Shown one piece after another: positions 34,541-46,064 of a DNA stretch of 64,000 nucleotides (positions are counted from its first letter, which is position 1; each line of letters begins with the position of its first letter). Both the position numbers and the translations under genes were made by a program. The notes under the pieces were generated by a model. That model did not search any database and was not told the origin of the DNA. It saw nothing but the letters and a program-made list of their open reading frames with translations. Origin of the DNA: Vombatus ursinus (taxonomy: Eukaryota; Chordata; Mammalia; Diprotodontia; Vombatidae); assembly GCF_900497805.2 (NCBI RefSeq), contig NW_020954556.1:62098447-62162446 (forward strand), given 5' to 3'.

Positions 34541-35364
34541 CCCTTTCAGTCTAGTGACTGGAAACCAGAGGGGTAAATACAATACCTAGAAGGTTCTTTG
34601 CAAGCTCTAAAAAGATACAGAAATGCCAATTATTATTATCATTACCAATAGATTTGGGCTTACCCTTAGATCTGTTTGGTATATGTCAAATAGAATGACT
34701 ATAATTATCATAAGAAGTCATCTGAATTGTTACTTTCTCATCCCTTTGTCCCCACAAGAAGCCAGTCCTTGCAGTCATTTCCTGATTAAGCTTGCCAAAA
34801 CGTTATTGAATTATAATAAAGAAGGACATGTGTATCTATGAAGGCTTTGTAGAGATTGCGGCAGCGAGGTTTATTTTTTAAAGTGTGAGGTATTATTAGC
34901 ATCTCTTAAATAGAAAAGATTTCTCAAAAACCCTTCTGTACACTCTCTAGCATACTTCCATGGAAAGTCTAGCTTGATAGTAAATAGAGGACTTCAAGCA
35001 CTCTCATCACTTTGCATCAAGAAGCCCTGTCATTTCACCAGCAGAGGAGGATTTAATCAGTTTTGAATTCCTCTTTGTGGCTAGCCACTTACTGTTTTGC
35101 TACTAGGGGCAGCCTTTGTGTCTTTAAATGTTCAGCTTTACAAAACTGCCTTCTGTTGAATTTGACTTGTTTTTCTATTTCTAGATACTGAGAAATGAAA
35201 TTGAACATCTTAATTGCAGGAATCCTTAAGTACTCTTACAGGTATTGTACTGGTAAGTAGTTTAGAAGTTCAATTACCTATAGTAATAAAAGAAATGAAT
35301 GTCTCTAAGGGGTCACAGTAAATGATATTATCTTTGTGACATTTCAAATGTGAGTTATTTACAT
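34541..35364. other. Repeat-free DNA with an exon-like splice layout
   Basis: No repeat recognised. Within it, 35185-35252 is bounded by a pyrimidine tract with AG and by a GTAAGTA donor (see findings). No reading frame spans all of that 68-base segment, so if it is an exon it would be non-coding or UTR. Confidence 0.35.
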
Positions 35365-35815
35365 TTAAATTCATTTCAATTTAACAAGCAATTATGAAGT
35401 GTTTACTATGTTTCAGGTACCATGTGATTCTCAGTGGACGCTTAGATAAAAGAGAAAAAAGGCCCAAGCCTCAAGATGCTTATATTCTACACAGGGTAAA
35501 TGATATCTACACAGATAAGGAAAAACAGAACAGAGAAATGAAATAGAAAATAATTTTTAGGGTGGAAGAAGTAGTGACACCTGGAAAGTTCAGGAAAGGC
35601 CTCCTACAGGTATCAGGATTTCAGTTGAGCCTTATAAAGAACAAGGTATTCCAAGAAGTCAAGTAGTGGAGAGAGTACTCTAGGCATGAGTGACACCTGC
35701 CTGTGTAAAGGTATGAAGGCTAAGGAAGGAATGTTGGGCATGAATATTAGCAAGCAGAACAGTTTAGCTAGTGTGTAGCAGATATCACAGGAGCAATACT
35801 ACGAAATATATCTCA
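35365..35815 (-). repeat. L2 3' region, antisense
   Basis: Reads 'tgaagtgtttactatgtttc', 'caagatgcttatattctaca', 'gaaaggcctcctacaggtat' and 'agagtactctaggcatgagt'. Confidence 0.78.
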
Positions 35816-35827
35816 TGGTTCATTAGG

Positions 35828-36015
35828 ACATAGGATCATAGACACAGAACTGAAAAGGAATTTAGAGGTTATCAAGTCTAACCCTTTCATTTACAGACAA
35901 GGAGAATAAGGCCCAGAAAGCTCAAATGAACTTGTCCAATGTCAGTTAGGTAGCAAGAGGGCTAAGATTGGAACACAAATCTTCTGACTCCAAATCCTCG
36001 CCCTTCTAGTTCAGA
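35828..36015 (-). repeat. MIR3, antisense
   Basis: Reads 'aggatcatagacacagaact', 'tttacagacaaggagaataa' and 'cacaaatcttctgactccaa'. Confidence 0.8.
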
Positions 36016-36104
36016 GTAGCAGAAAAAAAAAATGTAAAAACATTAGATATCAAATGGGGAGATGGATATTTGAGCTTAAATAACAAAAACAGATATAACA
36101 AATT

Positions 36105-36485
36105 GTCAAAGAATCTCAGAGAGGGAAAAGATATCAGTGGGTAACTGATAGCTCATCAACAACCTGAGCAAGAAACTCCTTTATAGCATTCCCAACCAGT
36201 AAGCTATCAAACTCCTTTGAAAGCTCTTCAGAGAAGAAAAATCCACTATGAACTAAAATAGCCCATATGACTTCTAAACAATTCCAGTGGTGAGGGAGTT
36301 TTCTTCTTATTTCTATCTGAAACTTGCCTCTCTGGGATCCCCTCAGTGTTTCTAAATTTGTCCTTTGGACCAAGAAGAACAAAACTAACTCTTCTTCCAA
36401 ATACTAATCCTTTGAAAACTGGAAGACAACAATCCTTTAACCTCCCCCATCAAATTATCAACTTCTCTAAGCTAAATATGATGAA
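36105..36485 (+). repeat. L3/CR1-type LINE 3' region, sense
   Basis: Reads 'gaaactcctttatagcattc', 'gggagttttcttcttatttc', 'tttggaccaagaagaacaaa' and 'tcaacttctctaagctaaat', following the L3/CR1 3' order. Confidence 0.65.
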
Positions 36486-38060
36486 GTCTGATGAATTTGT
36501 GGGCATTTTCCTAAAAGAAAAAAAAAATACTATATACAAGAACACTTGGTTATAGATGCAGTTGAAAAGTTCAAACTTCCCAATGTCAACAGAAAATAGG
36601 GATTCAGGGATATAGTGTCTACTTCAAGCTTCTTATCAGTACTAATTTCAACAACTCTTTTTTTTTCTTAGAATTCCAAACTGAAGAAAACTAGACATTA
36701 ATTAAGAAAAGCTTTATCTCTTTCTGCTCTAATGAAAGCCAAGTTACAGTTGTATTTTCCTGAAGATTTTTCTCTACTTAATGAAGACATTATCCGTGAG
36801 TTTTCAAAGTCACTTTACAAAAGAGCATTCAAGAGACATTAAAGTCAGTTTCAACTAAAAAGTCTTTTTGAAGTCAATAAACAATAAAGGAACAATGAAA
36901 AGAGAGCCTTTGATCTCTTCTTAGTCTAAAGTCTTTAATTTCTGTTTTAATCTATTCGATGGGTAAGTCTTGTATTCAAATATTCTTCACCTGCAGCATA
37001 CAGTAAAAGCCTTGTATTAGTTTGGAATGCTTTCTTTTAAAGCCGTATTAATGTACAGACCTCATTAACATGGATGGGTGTCAGTTAGAAGTTCTTCTAC
37101 TGAATACAAAAAAAAAAGTTGTAAAATGATCTTCCATTCTAGCTGTGGAAATTATTTTAAAAGAAAGGGGAGAAAGAAAATGCAATCTTGGCTTTGAAAT
37201 TCATGACAAGATCAAAGACCATAATGCACATAGATTTTTTCAAGGTATACATTATTAATAACCCAGGCAAACACATAACTGATCAATAGCATGGCCCAGA
37301 AATGATCAGCTGAGAATGTTGTCTCTATAGTTTTGACCACACTATAGATTCCTATCATCCTTGGCACTCTTTTCAGATTCATTTTAAACATGGTGGCCAA
37401 TCATTTATAGCCCACACTATGATAGGAGTATTTTGTTAACACTGATGGAAAAAAAATAGATTGCATGGCATGACCTAAATTCATTTTGGTGCACTAGCCT
37501 CATTTAAATCTAAAATAGATGGGGTTTGTTTGACCTACAAAAATGCTAAAATATAAGTTGATACAGCCCCAGTAGTACAAGGCATTCAGGACTGTTGTCA
37601 ATCAAGTGTTTAGAAAACCTCCTCTAATCAATTATCACAAAGGAATTTCAGCAAAGGTGATATAAGTAAATCTTCAAAACTTATCACAACTATTCTGAAG
37701 GCATGCTTCAGGTATTTCATTTCGAAAAGAAAATTGAAGAAAGAAGGCAAACATCTCACACATTTGCTTTTGAGGCTCAAAGACAACAAATTTCTATCAA
37801 CTTCATCCATACAATGCTGAATAAAAGAGTTTCTATGAAGAACAACACAGGCAACCCCATAGGTATCATTATGATTAGCGACAAATAGCAAAGAAGAAAA
37901 TTACCAAACACTGAATGGAGAGAAGACTATTTAGAACCTTCCCTGAGCATCATGAACGTCTTTTTATTTTTTTAACTTGGGGGGGAGGGGGCGGCAAAGT
38001 AGGCTAATAGAGATAATATGTGGCTTTAAAACATATTAGATGGGTCATTTTCGTTCTTTT
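36486..38060. other. Repeat-free 1.6 kb, possible conserved elements
   Basis: No interspersed repeat recognised. Short frames on both strands (37212-37400, 37628-37891, 37703-37888) overlap each other and show no family signature. A G-run lies near 37979-37994. Confidence 0.4.
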
Positions 38061-38400
38061 AATGAATGAACGAAAGAAAAGAATGATTTATTAAGCATTT
38101 ACTATGTGCTAATAAATGTGCTAGGCACTGAATATTCAAATAAAAAAAACAAAGGCAGTCTCTGCTCTCAGGGAACTTATATTTCAATGGCAAAAACAGC
38201 AAACAGTGGAGTGATGGCCAAGAAGGAGCACTTTGGTCAGGAACATTGTAGAGATGATGAGTTGGGCCATAATAGAGTATATTGATAGTGTCTTCATCAG
38301 TAAAATGAGGAATGGAGGTGGACTAGATAATTTTAAAGTTCTGTTCCTGATATGATATTCTGGCATCAAAAACATATCATACGGCAAAAGAACCAGGATG
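38061..38400 (-). repeat. L2 3' end, antisense, adjoining a MIR3 3' end
   Basis: The antisense L2 terminus ('gatttattaagcatttacta', 'aatgtgctaggcactgaata') runs to about 38280. It joins a MIR3-like end ('cagtaaaatgaggaatggag', 'ggactagataattttaaag'). The 225 bases 38099-38323 span this junction and were copied to 39116-39340. Confidence 0.75.
38099..38323 (+). repeat. Inverted duplication A, arm 1 (donor)
   Basis: 225 bases whose reverse complement recurs at 39116-39340 with only three mismatches by my alignment (222/225). The L2 and MIR3 text continues on both sides of this arm, so this is the original. The spacer between arms is 792 bases (38324-39115). Confidence 0.95.
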
Positions 38401-38419
38401 TGATTTTTCTACTACCAGA

Positions 38420-38935
38420 AACTGCTATCAATTCAATACAATTAAATTCATCAAATACTTTTTAAAGTACCACTTTGCATAGTTCAAGGGAAAAGCATGA
38501 GGGGAAAAAAGAGAGAGGGAAAATCCTTGAAGAATTTATAATCTTACCTACAGAAGGGTGGAGGAAGGGTGGGAAATGCAGAAAGGACCGATATATACAC
38601 AAATACTTATAATGCACATTAGCACGTGATTATGTTCACGTGAGGTCAAATAGATGGGTTTGGATATTTGAGGGAAGGACTCCTTTTAGCTGATAGTTCG
38701 TGGAATGCTTCATGGAGACAATAATACCTGAACTGGGCCCTGAAAACAAAGAAGGATTCCAACAATGTGGAGATGTGGAGGAAGATTCCAACAATGTGGA
38801 GAAGTGGAAGAAATTCAAAGTATAGAAATAGTTATGTGTAAATGACTGGAAACAGATGAGGACAGGATTAGAGTGAATCTGGCTAATATGTGAAGTTCTG
38901 GAAAGAAAGTAGTGTTACTTAAAGTTTACTTCTCA
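38420..38935 (-). repeat. L2-like region, antisense, with a 29-bp tandem duplication
   Basis: Reads 'ctttttaaagtaccactttg', 'ctgaactgggccctgaaaac' and 'aagaaggattccaacaatg' in antisense L2-like order. A 29-base unit is repeated in tandem from 38755 and 38784 ('gattccaacaatgtggaga'). Confidence 0.6.
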
Positions 38936-39115
38936 TATTAGCCCCAGTGTCCCTGATGACCCTTCGAATTCATATCATTTAATGAATATCATTTAAAATA
39001 GCAGCTGCATATGAAACACGATAAAAAAAGTTGAATAGATCTTAAAGTCTTCCAATTCTGATTTAGAAATGCTTTGATAATTTATAGATTTACCTACTAT
39101 ACCACAATGTTAATT

Positions 39116-39340
39116 GTCCACCTCCATTCCTCATTTTACTGATGAAGACACTATCAATATACTCTATTATGGCCCAACTCATCATCTCTACAATGTTCCT
39201 GACCAAAGTGCTCCTTCTTGGCCATCACTCCACTGTTTGCTGTTTTTGCCATTGAAATATAAGTTCCCTGAGAGCAGGGACTGCCTTTGTTTTTTTTATT
39301 TGACTATTCAGTGCCCAGCACATTTATTAGCACATAGTAA
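39116..39340 (-). repeat. Inverted duplication A, arm 2 (acceptor)
   Basis: Reverse-complement copy of 38099-38323. The repeat match stops abruptly at both ends and the flanks contain no L2 or MIR3 continuation, so this is the inserted copy. The frames at 38184-38387 (minus) and 39114-39359 (plus) share peptide only because of this duplication. Confidence 0.95.
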
Positions 39341-39984
39341 CAATATTTTCATGTCTTAAGAGACTGGATGCTTGTAAGGGGAGCTTGCAGATATCCTTGA
39401 GGAAGTGCCAAATACTAAAGTTTCCAAAGAATTGAGAAATTCTCAATGTATATCCAGTCACCACATTAGGAAACTGCAAAAGCAATTAAGGTAGTCCTTT
39501 CTCAAATCAAGCTTAGCAGGAAGTATAGAGGGCAACTTTCAAGCATAAGAGAAAAAACTGAGCCCATGTTACATCTTTCAACAATATAGACGATGATGAC
39601 AGTTAAATGAAACAAAACATAATGCTAGAGATGAAAGGGACCTGAGAACACAAAATTTCAGGGACAGTAAAGTACTTAGAATAAAATAAGTGAAAGCTGA
39701 AATGTGACACAGAATGTCAGTTAGCAAAGATATTAAAAATTATTTAGTTCTCTTGTTTCCATAAACATCCTATTGCACAATTCTTCATCATGGCTGAAAG
39801 CTGCCCTTAATTTTTAGTGGCTGTCCATAACACTTTTTGCCCTTAAGCCAAGAAGAAAGAAATAGAAACAAATGATTAAAGTTGTGCTGAGAGGGATTTA
39901 AGTTTAAAATGAGGAGTACCTTAATAATAAGAGGTATCCAAAAGTGGATTGGCCTATACCTAGGATCATAGATTTAAAATTTAA
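39341..39984. other. No recognised feature
   Basis: About 640 bases of AT-rich DNA with no repeat I can name with confidence. Confidence 0.4.
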
Positions 39985-42045
39985 AGAGACTAACTGCTCA
40001 TGAATAGGTCGAGCCAATATAATAGGAATGACAATATCATCTAAGTTAATTTGCCTTTTCTGTTCTATACCATTTAAAGTCCCAAAAGAACATTTTATAA
40101 AGATGAAAAAATAATGTAACTCATATAAAGTAACAAAATTAAAATGGGGAAAATGTAAGAAGGTAACAGACTTTAAACTGTACTACAAAGACTTTGGCAC
40201 AGGTAAAAAATAGGAACCATCAGTAGAACAGATTAGGAACACAACATATAGAAGTAAACAAACACAGGAGAATAGTGTTTGATAAAAACCAATGACCCCA
40301 TTGCTGAATCAAGAGCTCACTACATGACAAAAGCTGCTAGGAAAACTGCAGCAGCCTGGCAAAAATGATGTTTAGATGAACAGCTCCCATAAGCAAGAAA
40401 ATGTCCAAAAGGGTACATGACCTACCTATAAAAGATCACCTCATAAGCAAATTAGAGGAAGAAGAAGTTACCTGTAGATATACTAATAGGAGAAGAGTTC
40501 AAGACTAAAGAAATGATAGAGAGAATAATACAAGGTAAAAAGGATAATTTTGATTCTCTCTCCATGTATATGTGTATGTATGTATATATGTACCCACACA
40601 CATTTTAGCACAACAAATAAGCAAAAAATTAGAAAGGAAATTAGAAAAATCTTTACATTAAGTTTCTATGACAACATTATCATTGCCAAGATATGTTAGG
40701 AATTAATTCAAATGATAAGATTGAGGGTCATTCCCCAATTGATAAAAGGTCTAAGGTTATGAACAAGCATTTTTCTTTTTAAAAAATTATTTTAATTTTT
40801 ATCAATTTCATGTAAAACAATTTTAACATTCTTTTTTTTAATTTTGAGTTCCAAATTCCCTCCCTTCCCTACCCCCTCCTTGAGAAGACAAGCAATTTGA
40901 TATAGCTTACACATGTGCATTCATACAAAAAAATTTCCATAGTAACCCTTTTGCTCCAAACAAACAAAAAACTATAGACCAAATAGAAAAGAAAACCAAG
41001 AAAAATAAAGTAAAAAAAAAAAAGCATGCTTTGATCTGCACTCAGACTCCATTAGTTCTTTCTCTGGAGGTGGACAGCATTTTTTATCATAAGTCATTTG
41101 GAACTATCTTAGATCATTGTATTGCTGAGAATATCTAAGTCATTCACAGTTGATCATCATACAATATTGCCATTACTGAGTACAATGTTCTACTGGTTCT
41201 GCTCACTTTACTTTGCATCAGTTCATATAAATCTTCCCATAATTTTCTCAAACCATCCTGTTCTTTATTTCATATAACACAATAGTATTCCTTCACAGTA
41301 TTATACCACAACCTGTTCAACCATTCCCCAACAGATGAGCATTCCCTCAATTTCCAATTCTTTGCAATCACAAAAAAAGAGGTGTTATAAATATTTTTGC
41401 AAAAATAGGTCATTTTACCTTTTCTTTGATATCTTTGGGATACAGACCTAGTAGTGTTATTGCTGGATCAGAAGGTATGTACAGTTTTATAGTCCTTTAG
41501 GCATAGTTTCAACTTGTACTCCAGAATGGTTGGATCACTTTACAACTTTACCAACAGCGTATTAGAGTGGCAATTTTCCCACATCCCCTCCAACATTTGT
41601 CATTTTCCCTTTTTGTCATATTAGTCAATCTGATAGGTGTGGGGTAGTATTTCAGAGTTGTTTTAATGTATATTTCTCTAATCAATAGTGATTGAGAACA
41701 TTATTTATGATTATAGATAGTGTTGATTTCTTCTGAAAACAGCTGAACAGGTATTTTTCAAAGAAATCTAAGCCATTTAAAATCATGAAAAAATGTTCAA
41801 AATCACTAATAATTACAGAAATACAAATTAATGCAACTTTGAGGTTCTACCTCACAATCAATCAATCATATTGATATAGCAATCTGATATCTCTGACATA
41901 TCAAATTGGCAAAGATAACAAAAGAGGAAAATGACAAATGTTAGAAGTACTATGGGGAAACAGGTATGCTAGTACACTGTCGGTGGAGCTGTGAATTGGT
42001 CTAACCCCCGCTAGAAAGCAATTTGGAACTATGTTCATAAAGTTC
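39985..42045 (+). mobile_element. L1 LINE, 3' part of ORF2 and 3' region, sense, interrupted
   Basis: The left part (39985-40775) carries late ORF2 text: 'gccaatataataggaatgac', 'tgatcattgctgaatcaag'-like words, 'gcacaggtaaaaaataggaa' and 'attccccaattgataaaagg'. The right part (41744-42045) continues with 'aatcactaataattacagaa', 'tcggtggagctgtgaattgg' and 'gcaatttggaactatg'. A second L1 fragment fills 40776-41743 in reverse. The host is truncated at both ends and dead. Confidence 0.85.
40776..41743 (-). mobile_element. Nested L1 3' end, antisense
   Basis: Starts with T-rich sequence (the antisense poly-A), then 'gagttccaaattccctccc', 'tctactggttctgctcactt', 'aacctgttcaaccattcccc', 'cttccctttttgtcatatta'-like text and 'ctccagaatggttggatcac', the reverse of the marsupial L1 3' region. 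Flanking 16-bp repeats 40760-40775 tgaacaagcatttttc and 41744-41759 tgaacaggtatttttc (14/16) are its target-site duplications within the host L1. Confidence 0.88.
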
Positions 42046-42049
42046 ACAT

Positions 42050-42310
42050 TTAGGGGCATTCAAAATTCTTCACAACCTGTCCCTTTTCCATCTTTCTAAT
42101 CTCTCACATCATATGCCCTTAATCCATGTAATATAACAACAAAGGAGCTGGGTTTTTTTTCCCCCAAAAGTAGGTCCCTCATGTATATGCCTCCTTTTCA
42201 GGTGATCCTGGCATGTGCCAAAGCCCCATTATACCTGTATATATCCTCAACACTCAGCACAGTACCATGACACACAGTTAATAAAATTAATGTTTGTTGA
42301 CTGATTGACT
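42050..42310 (+). repeat. L2 3' UTR, sense
   Basis: Reads 'attcaaaattcttcacaacc', 'tctcacatcatatgccctta', 'aacactcagcacagtaccat' and a terminus 'aattaatgtttgttgactg'. Confidence 0.72.
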
Positions 42311-42849
42311 TACTGACTCCCACACTCTCATCTTTCTGAACCAATTACTGCATCCAAAGATCCCAAAATGTAGATCTACAAGCCAAGGTAGCATATAGCA
42401 CCTTGCTCCTTGACTGACCATCCTAGAACCTTCCCCAAATGAGGGAACACCTCTAACAAGTATCAGAGACTGGATTCCCATATAATAAAAGAAAGCTGGG
42501 AAGCCTTTGGATCTGACTCACCAACACAATCAGGATCTGCCACAATATCACCTCAGTGTGGAAGCTGATTTCCAGACCTCAGCATCTCACTTCTGTCAGT
42601 CACTATAACAAATAGCCTTTAATAAATCTCCTTTCGTCATGTAAATCAGGCCCATAGCTTTCCTTTTTTACAGGGTTACTGTTAAGTCAGTCTTTTCAAG
42701 AGGCTTTTGTCACTATGTTATATAATTATAATATGTAGGAACTGATCAAGGACCTCATATTTAAATTCCTTAAACTCAGAGAACCCTCATTCCAAATGAT
42801 GCAGTGAGTAGCTCTCACTTAGATATTACAGAACCAATAAAATAGTGAA
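42311..42849. other. Unassigned
   Basis: About 540 bases without a supported feature. An AATAAA-type motif near 42620 is not enough to call anything. Confidence 0.4.
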
Positions 42850-43005
42850 GAAACAGAGCCCCTCTCATTTTACATACAAGGAAAACATGACTTCAGTTGA
42901 TGTGTTTTGCCCAAAGTAAACTGAGTTAGTGACATACTCAAGGTTTCCCAGCCCACAGTCCAGGGGCCTTATCAACAGTCCAAGCATACAGCTATATAAT
43001 GGAGG
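42850..43005 (-). repeat. MIR3/MIR-like SINE, antisense, worn
   Basis: Reads 'aaacagagcccctctcattt', 'ttacatacaaggaaaacatg' and 'agttagtgacatactcaagg'. Confidence 0.55.
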
Positions 43006-43194
43006 AAAGTTCACTGTGCAATCCCAACTAATTTAGTAGGAAATAGATTATACATTTTCTGTTGCTTCTATTTTTAGCGAACTGCAATGAGAAACATTGG
43101 TTAAAAAATATAACAGGCCTTCTCTTTGGTCATAAAGTTAGCATTTCTCTTATCCCTCCATATTTGCTATAAAAAATCATAATGATGTTATTGT

Positions 43195-43435
43195 TACAAT
43201 TAGTAGTAATAATAATAGTACCCACTTAATCAGTGCTTAAAGGCTTATAAAGTGCTTTCCATGAAATAGGTATAAGAGCAAAGCCCCCCAACCACTCACA
43301 CTCTCTCTCTCTTTATTTTTTAACAAATTTAAAAAATAATTGTGGCTCTGTAAGTAGAATAACTTGTCTAAGGTCACACAACTAAATAATTGTTATAACC
43401 AAATCTGAACCTAGACTTCTTGAGTCCACCTGTGG
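43195..43435 (-). repeat. THER1/MIR-like SINE, antisense
   Basis: A (TAA)-rich tail, then 'gcttataaagtgctttccat', a CT-rich microsatellite-like patch near 43303-43312, 'acttgtctaaggtcacacaa' and a worn head. Confidence 0.65.
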
Positions 43436-43443
43436 AGGAATTT

Positions 43444-43449
43444 ACACAC

Positions 43450-43493
<44 letters not shown>
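43444..43493 (+). repeat. (CA)n microsatellite
   Basis: About 50 bases, nearly perfect CA with two imperfect TACA units at the start. Confidence 0.95.
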
Positions 43494-43494
<1 letters not shown>

Positions 43495-44645
43495 ATAATA
43501 TGCAATACCAGGACTGCCTCACTGTACAACATACTCAGCTCACAGAAATTTAGCCAAGTGATTCAAGAACACTGGGAGATATGTTTATATTTTACAAACA
43601 AAAATTTAAACATATAGATTTAAATCTCTGTATTAGAAAAAGCAGAACTCACTGAAAACAATAAGACGGAGCACTTTGACAGGTTTTCACTATTTTTGTA
43701 TTGATTTCAATGTGCTCTGACCCACATCATCCAATCTACAATAAGTCATTTACTGAGATTTCTAATGCAATGATATATGAACTAAAGAGGTTGGTATCTT
43801 AGTTCCACTGAGGTCTTTCTGTTTGAAATTGTGGGTCTGCAGGCATTAAAAACATAATATGATCATGTGAGGTGGAAAAGTCCATATTAGAAAATGAAGA
43901 ATTCAGAGCTGCTATTTTAAATCATCTGTCTAATCATCTGAGAACAAGACTTCTTTATAAACACTGTGAGCATGTATGGGATCACAAGCCTCAAATAAAA
44001 GAAAATCACTTCTGAAGTCTGGGAGATGGGATTCTGGCATCAGCTGACCAGAAGGAACAGATTTCTGTAATAGCATACTTCTCAGGGCAAAAAAAAAGTA
44101 TCACCACCAGTGTGCGCACCACCAGCAGCTGGAGAGCTGAAGAAAGCCATGCCCTGGCTGGCTAAGACATCTGGACCTTGTGAGTTGCTCAGACGACGCA
44201 AGTCTGCAGTGAATGCAAAATATCTCTTCATCGGTCCCACAAAAGGTCATTAGTATCTGGGGGGAGGGGAAGTAAAATGAGAGTAATGGACTATTTGAGA
44301 TATTTTATGCTTTGTGCATTTGTTCATGAATTCCTTTGAGACCTATGCATCTTTAAGACTTTCTGCGTGGAGAAATAAAGGCTTTTCTGTATCTAACACC
44401 TAAATAATGCATTGAGTGTCTGCTACCTACATTTCAGACAGACCCTAGATATGAACCATATTTAAGCTTCATTTTAGCGATTTCCCTAGAATTTCACTCC
44501 AGGGTTGATGCAGAGCCAGAGAGAAAACCTAACCTCTTTGTTTTGGTTCAGTCCCCTCCTGCCTCAGTATTGATGTCATTGGTGTAAGACTAGAAATCTT
44601 TGTTGGGGATCCCCTGTACTGCAGTATGCACAAGGAACCCACTTG
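43494..44645. other. No supported feature over 1.15 kb
   Basis: No SINE or LINE recognised. Around 43970-44460 the composition and an AATAAA-type motif near 44375 faintly recall a solo LTR, but no ends, flanking duplications or family match can be shown, so I make no call. Confidence 0.4.
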
Positions 44646-44649
44646 CCAA

Positions 44650-45593
44650 CATCACCATTCTTTCCAGAAGCTTTCTCTGATCCCCTTCTTGCAGGGATCA
44701 CTCCTTCATTTCATTCATACTTCATATTCCCCTTAATGTACTTCTTATATTCTACTTTACATTATGCTTATCAGTGCATGCTATTCAGTATCTTCTCCTT
44801 CTGTACAACTTCCCCTGGTGTTCTCATCAGCTCCCAGGGACTCAATTATCACCCCGATGCAGATGATTCGCAAAATCACTTATCTAGCCCTGACCTTTAA
44901 AACATCTCCAACTATCAATTTGACATCTCAAACTATATGTCCTAAAGACACCTTAAACTCAACATGTCCCAAACAGAACTCTTTATCTTTTCCCCAAGCC
45001 TTCACCCCTTAATTATTTCCCTATATTATCAGGGGTACCACCATCCTCCCTGTCTACCTAGGAAACATCGTCAATTCCTCACTATATATCATTCCCCAGA
45101 TCTAATCTGTTGTCAAGGCCTATCAATTTCACCAATGCACATCTCTCAAAAATGCCCCCTTCTCTTCTTGAATTCTGCAAATACCCTGATGCAGGTACTC
45201 ATCTCCTCATGCCTAGAATAGGACAACAGCCTGATGGCTGATCTGCCTGCCATAAGTCTTTTCTTACTCCAGGCCACTCTCCACTTACCTTATAAAGTGA
45301 CTGTCATCCCCCTTAATAAATTCCAATAATTTCTAATCATCTTCAGGACCAAATACGAAATCCTCTGTTTGGCATTCAATGCTTTTCATAATGTACCCCC
45401 CACCCCCTCCAGTCTTATACCTTACAGCTCTCCCTTCTCATCTCTGACTCCTGGCTTCCCTAGCTTCCTTCAAGGCCCAGCTAAAATTCTACCTTCAACA
45501 GGAAGCTTTTCCAGACTCCTCTCCATCCCTACCCCCCACCCCCACCCCCACACTTAATTCTAGCGCCTTCCCCTGCCAATTACATGTTACGTA

Positions 45594-45626
<33 letters not shown>

Positions 45627-45805
45627 GGTGTGTGTTGAGAGACAGAGTTTGTTTGTACATAGTTGCATGTTATGTCTCCTGTCAGACTGTGATCTTCTTG
45701 AGGACAAGGGCCATCTTTTGCCTCTTTTTGTATTACCAGGGCTTAGAATAGTGCCTAGCACATAGCAGGCACTTAATAAATACTTAATGACTGATTGATC
45801 GGTTG
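44650..45805 (+). repeat. L2 LINE, RT-derived end of ORF2 plus 3' UTR, sense
   Basis: Starts with a short 3' UTR-like piece (44650-44790). A longer copy follows: 'ctcaattatcaccccgatgc' (44840), 'ttaaactcaacatgtcccaa', 'ttgtcaaggcctatcaattt', 'cctcatgcctagaataggac', 'gaaatcctctgtttggcatt', 'ggcttccctagcttccttca' and the end 'cacttaataaatacttaatg'. One of the better preserved L2s. The plus-strand frames from 44643 to 45557 are its relics. Confidence 0.82.
45595..45621 (+). repeat. (TG)n microsatellite
   Basis: Short TG repeat in the L2 3' UTR. Confidence 0.9.
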
Positions 45806-46064
45806 GTCACCAGGTGACAAAATGTGTTGGTCCCATGAGCACTCAAAACCATCTAATAAGCCCTAAAGGGATCCCATATGTTTTAGAGCAAAGATTATCC
45901 ACAACTATAAAGTTGTAGATCTTTGAAATATTAGAGGAAAATTTTCACATTATCCTGCCCTCCCTCTTGTCCCCCAACTCTGCCAACTCTAAGTTAATGA
46001 GAGGTACTTTGTCTTCTTTTTTCTTTGTATCTCCTCTAGTTCAATATAGTACATATGTCAGCTA

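Noticed and set aside
42470-42640. Possible LTR fragment
   Set aside because: Only an AATAAA-type motif near 42620 supports it. No ends are visible.
43970-44460. Possible solo LTR
   Set aside because: Composition and an AATAAA-type motif near 44375 faintly recall an LTR, but no terminal repeats, flanking duplication or family match can be shown.
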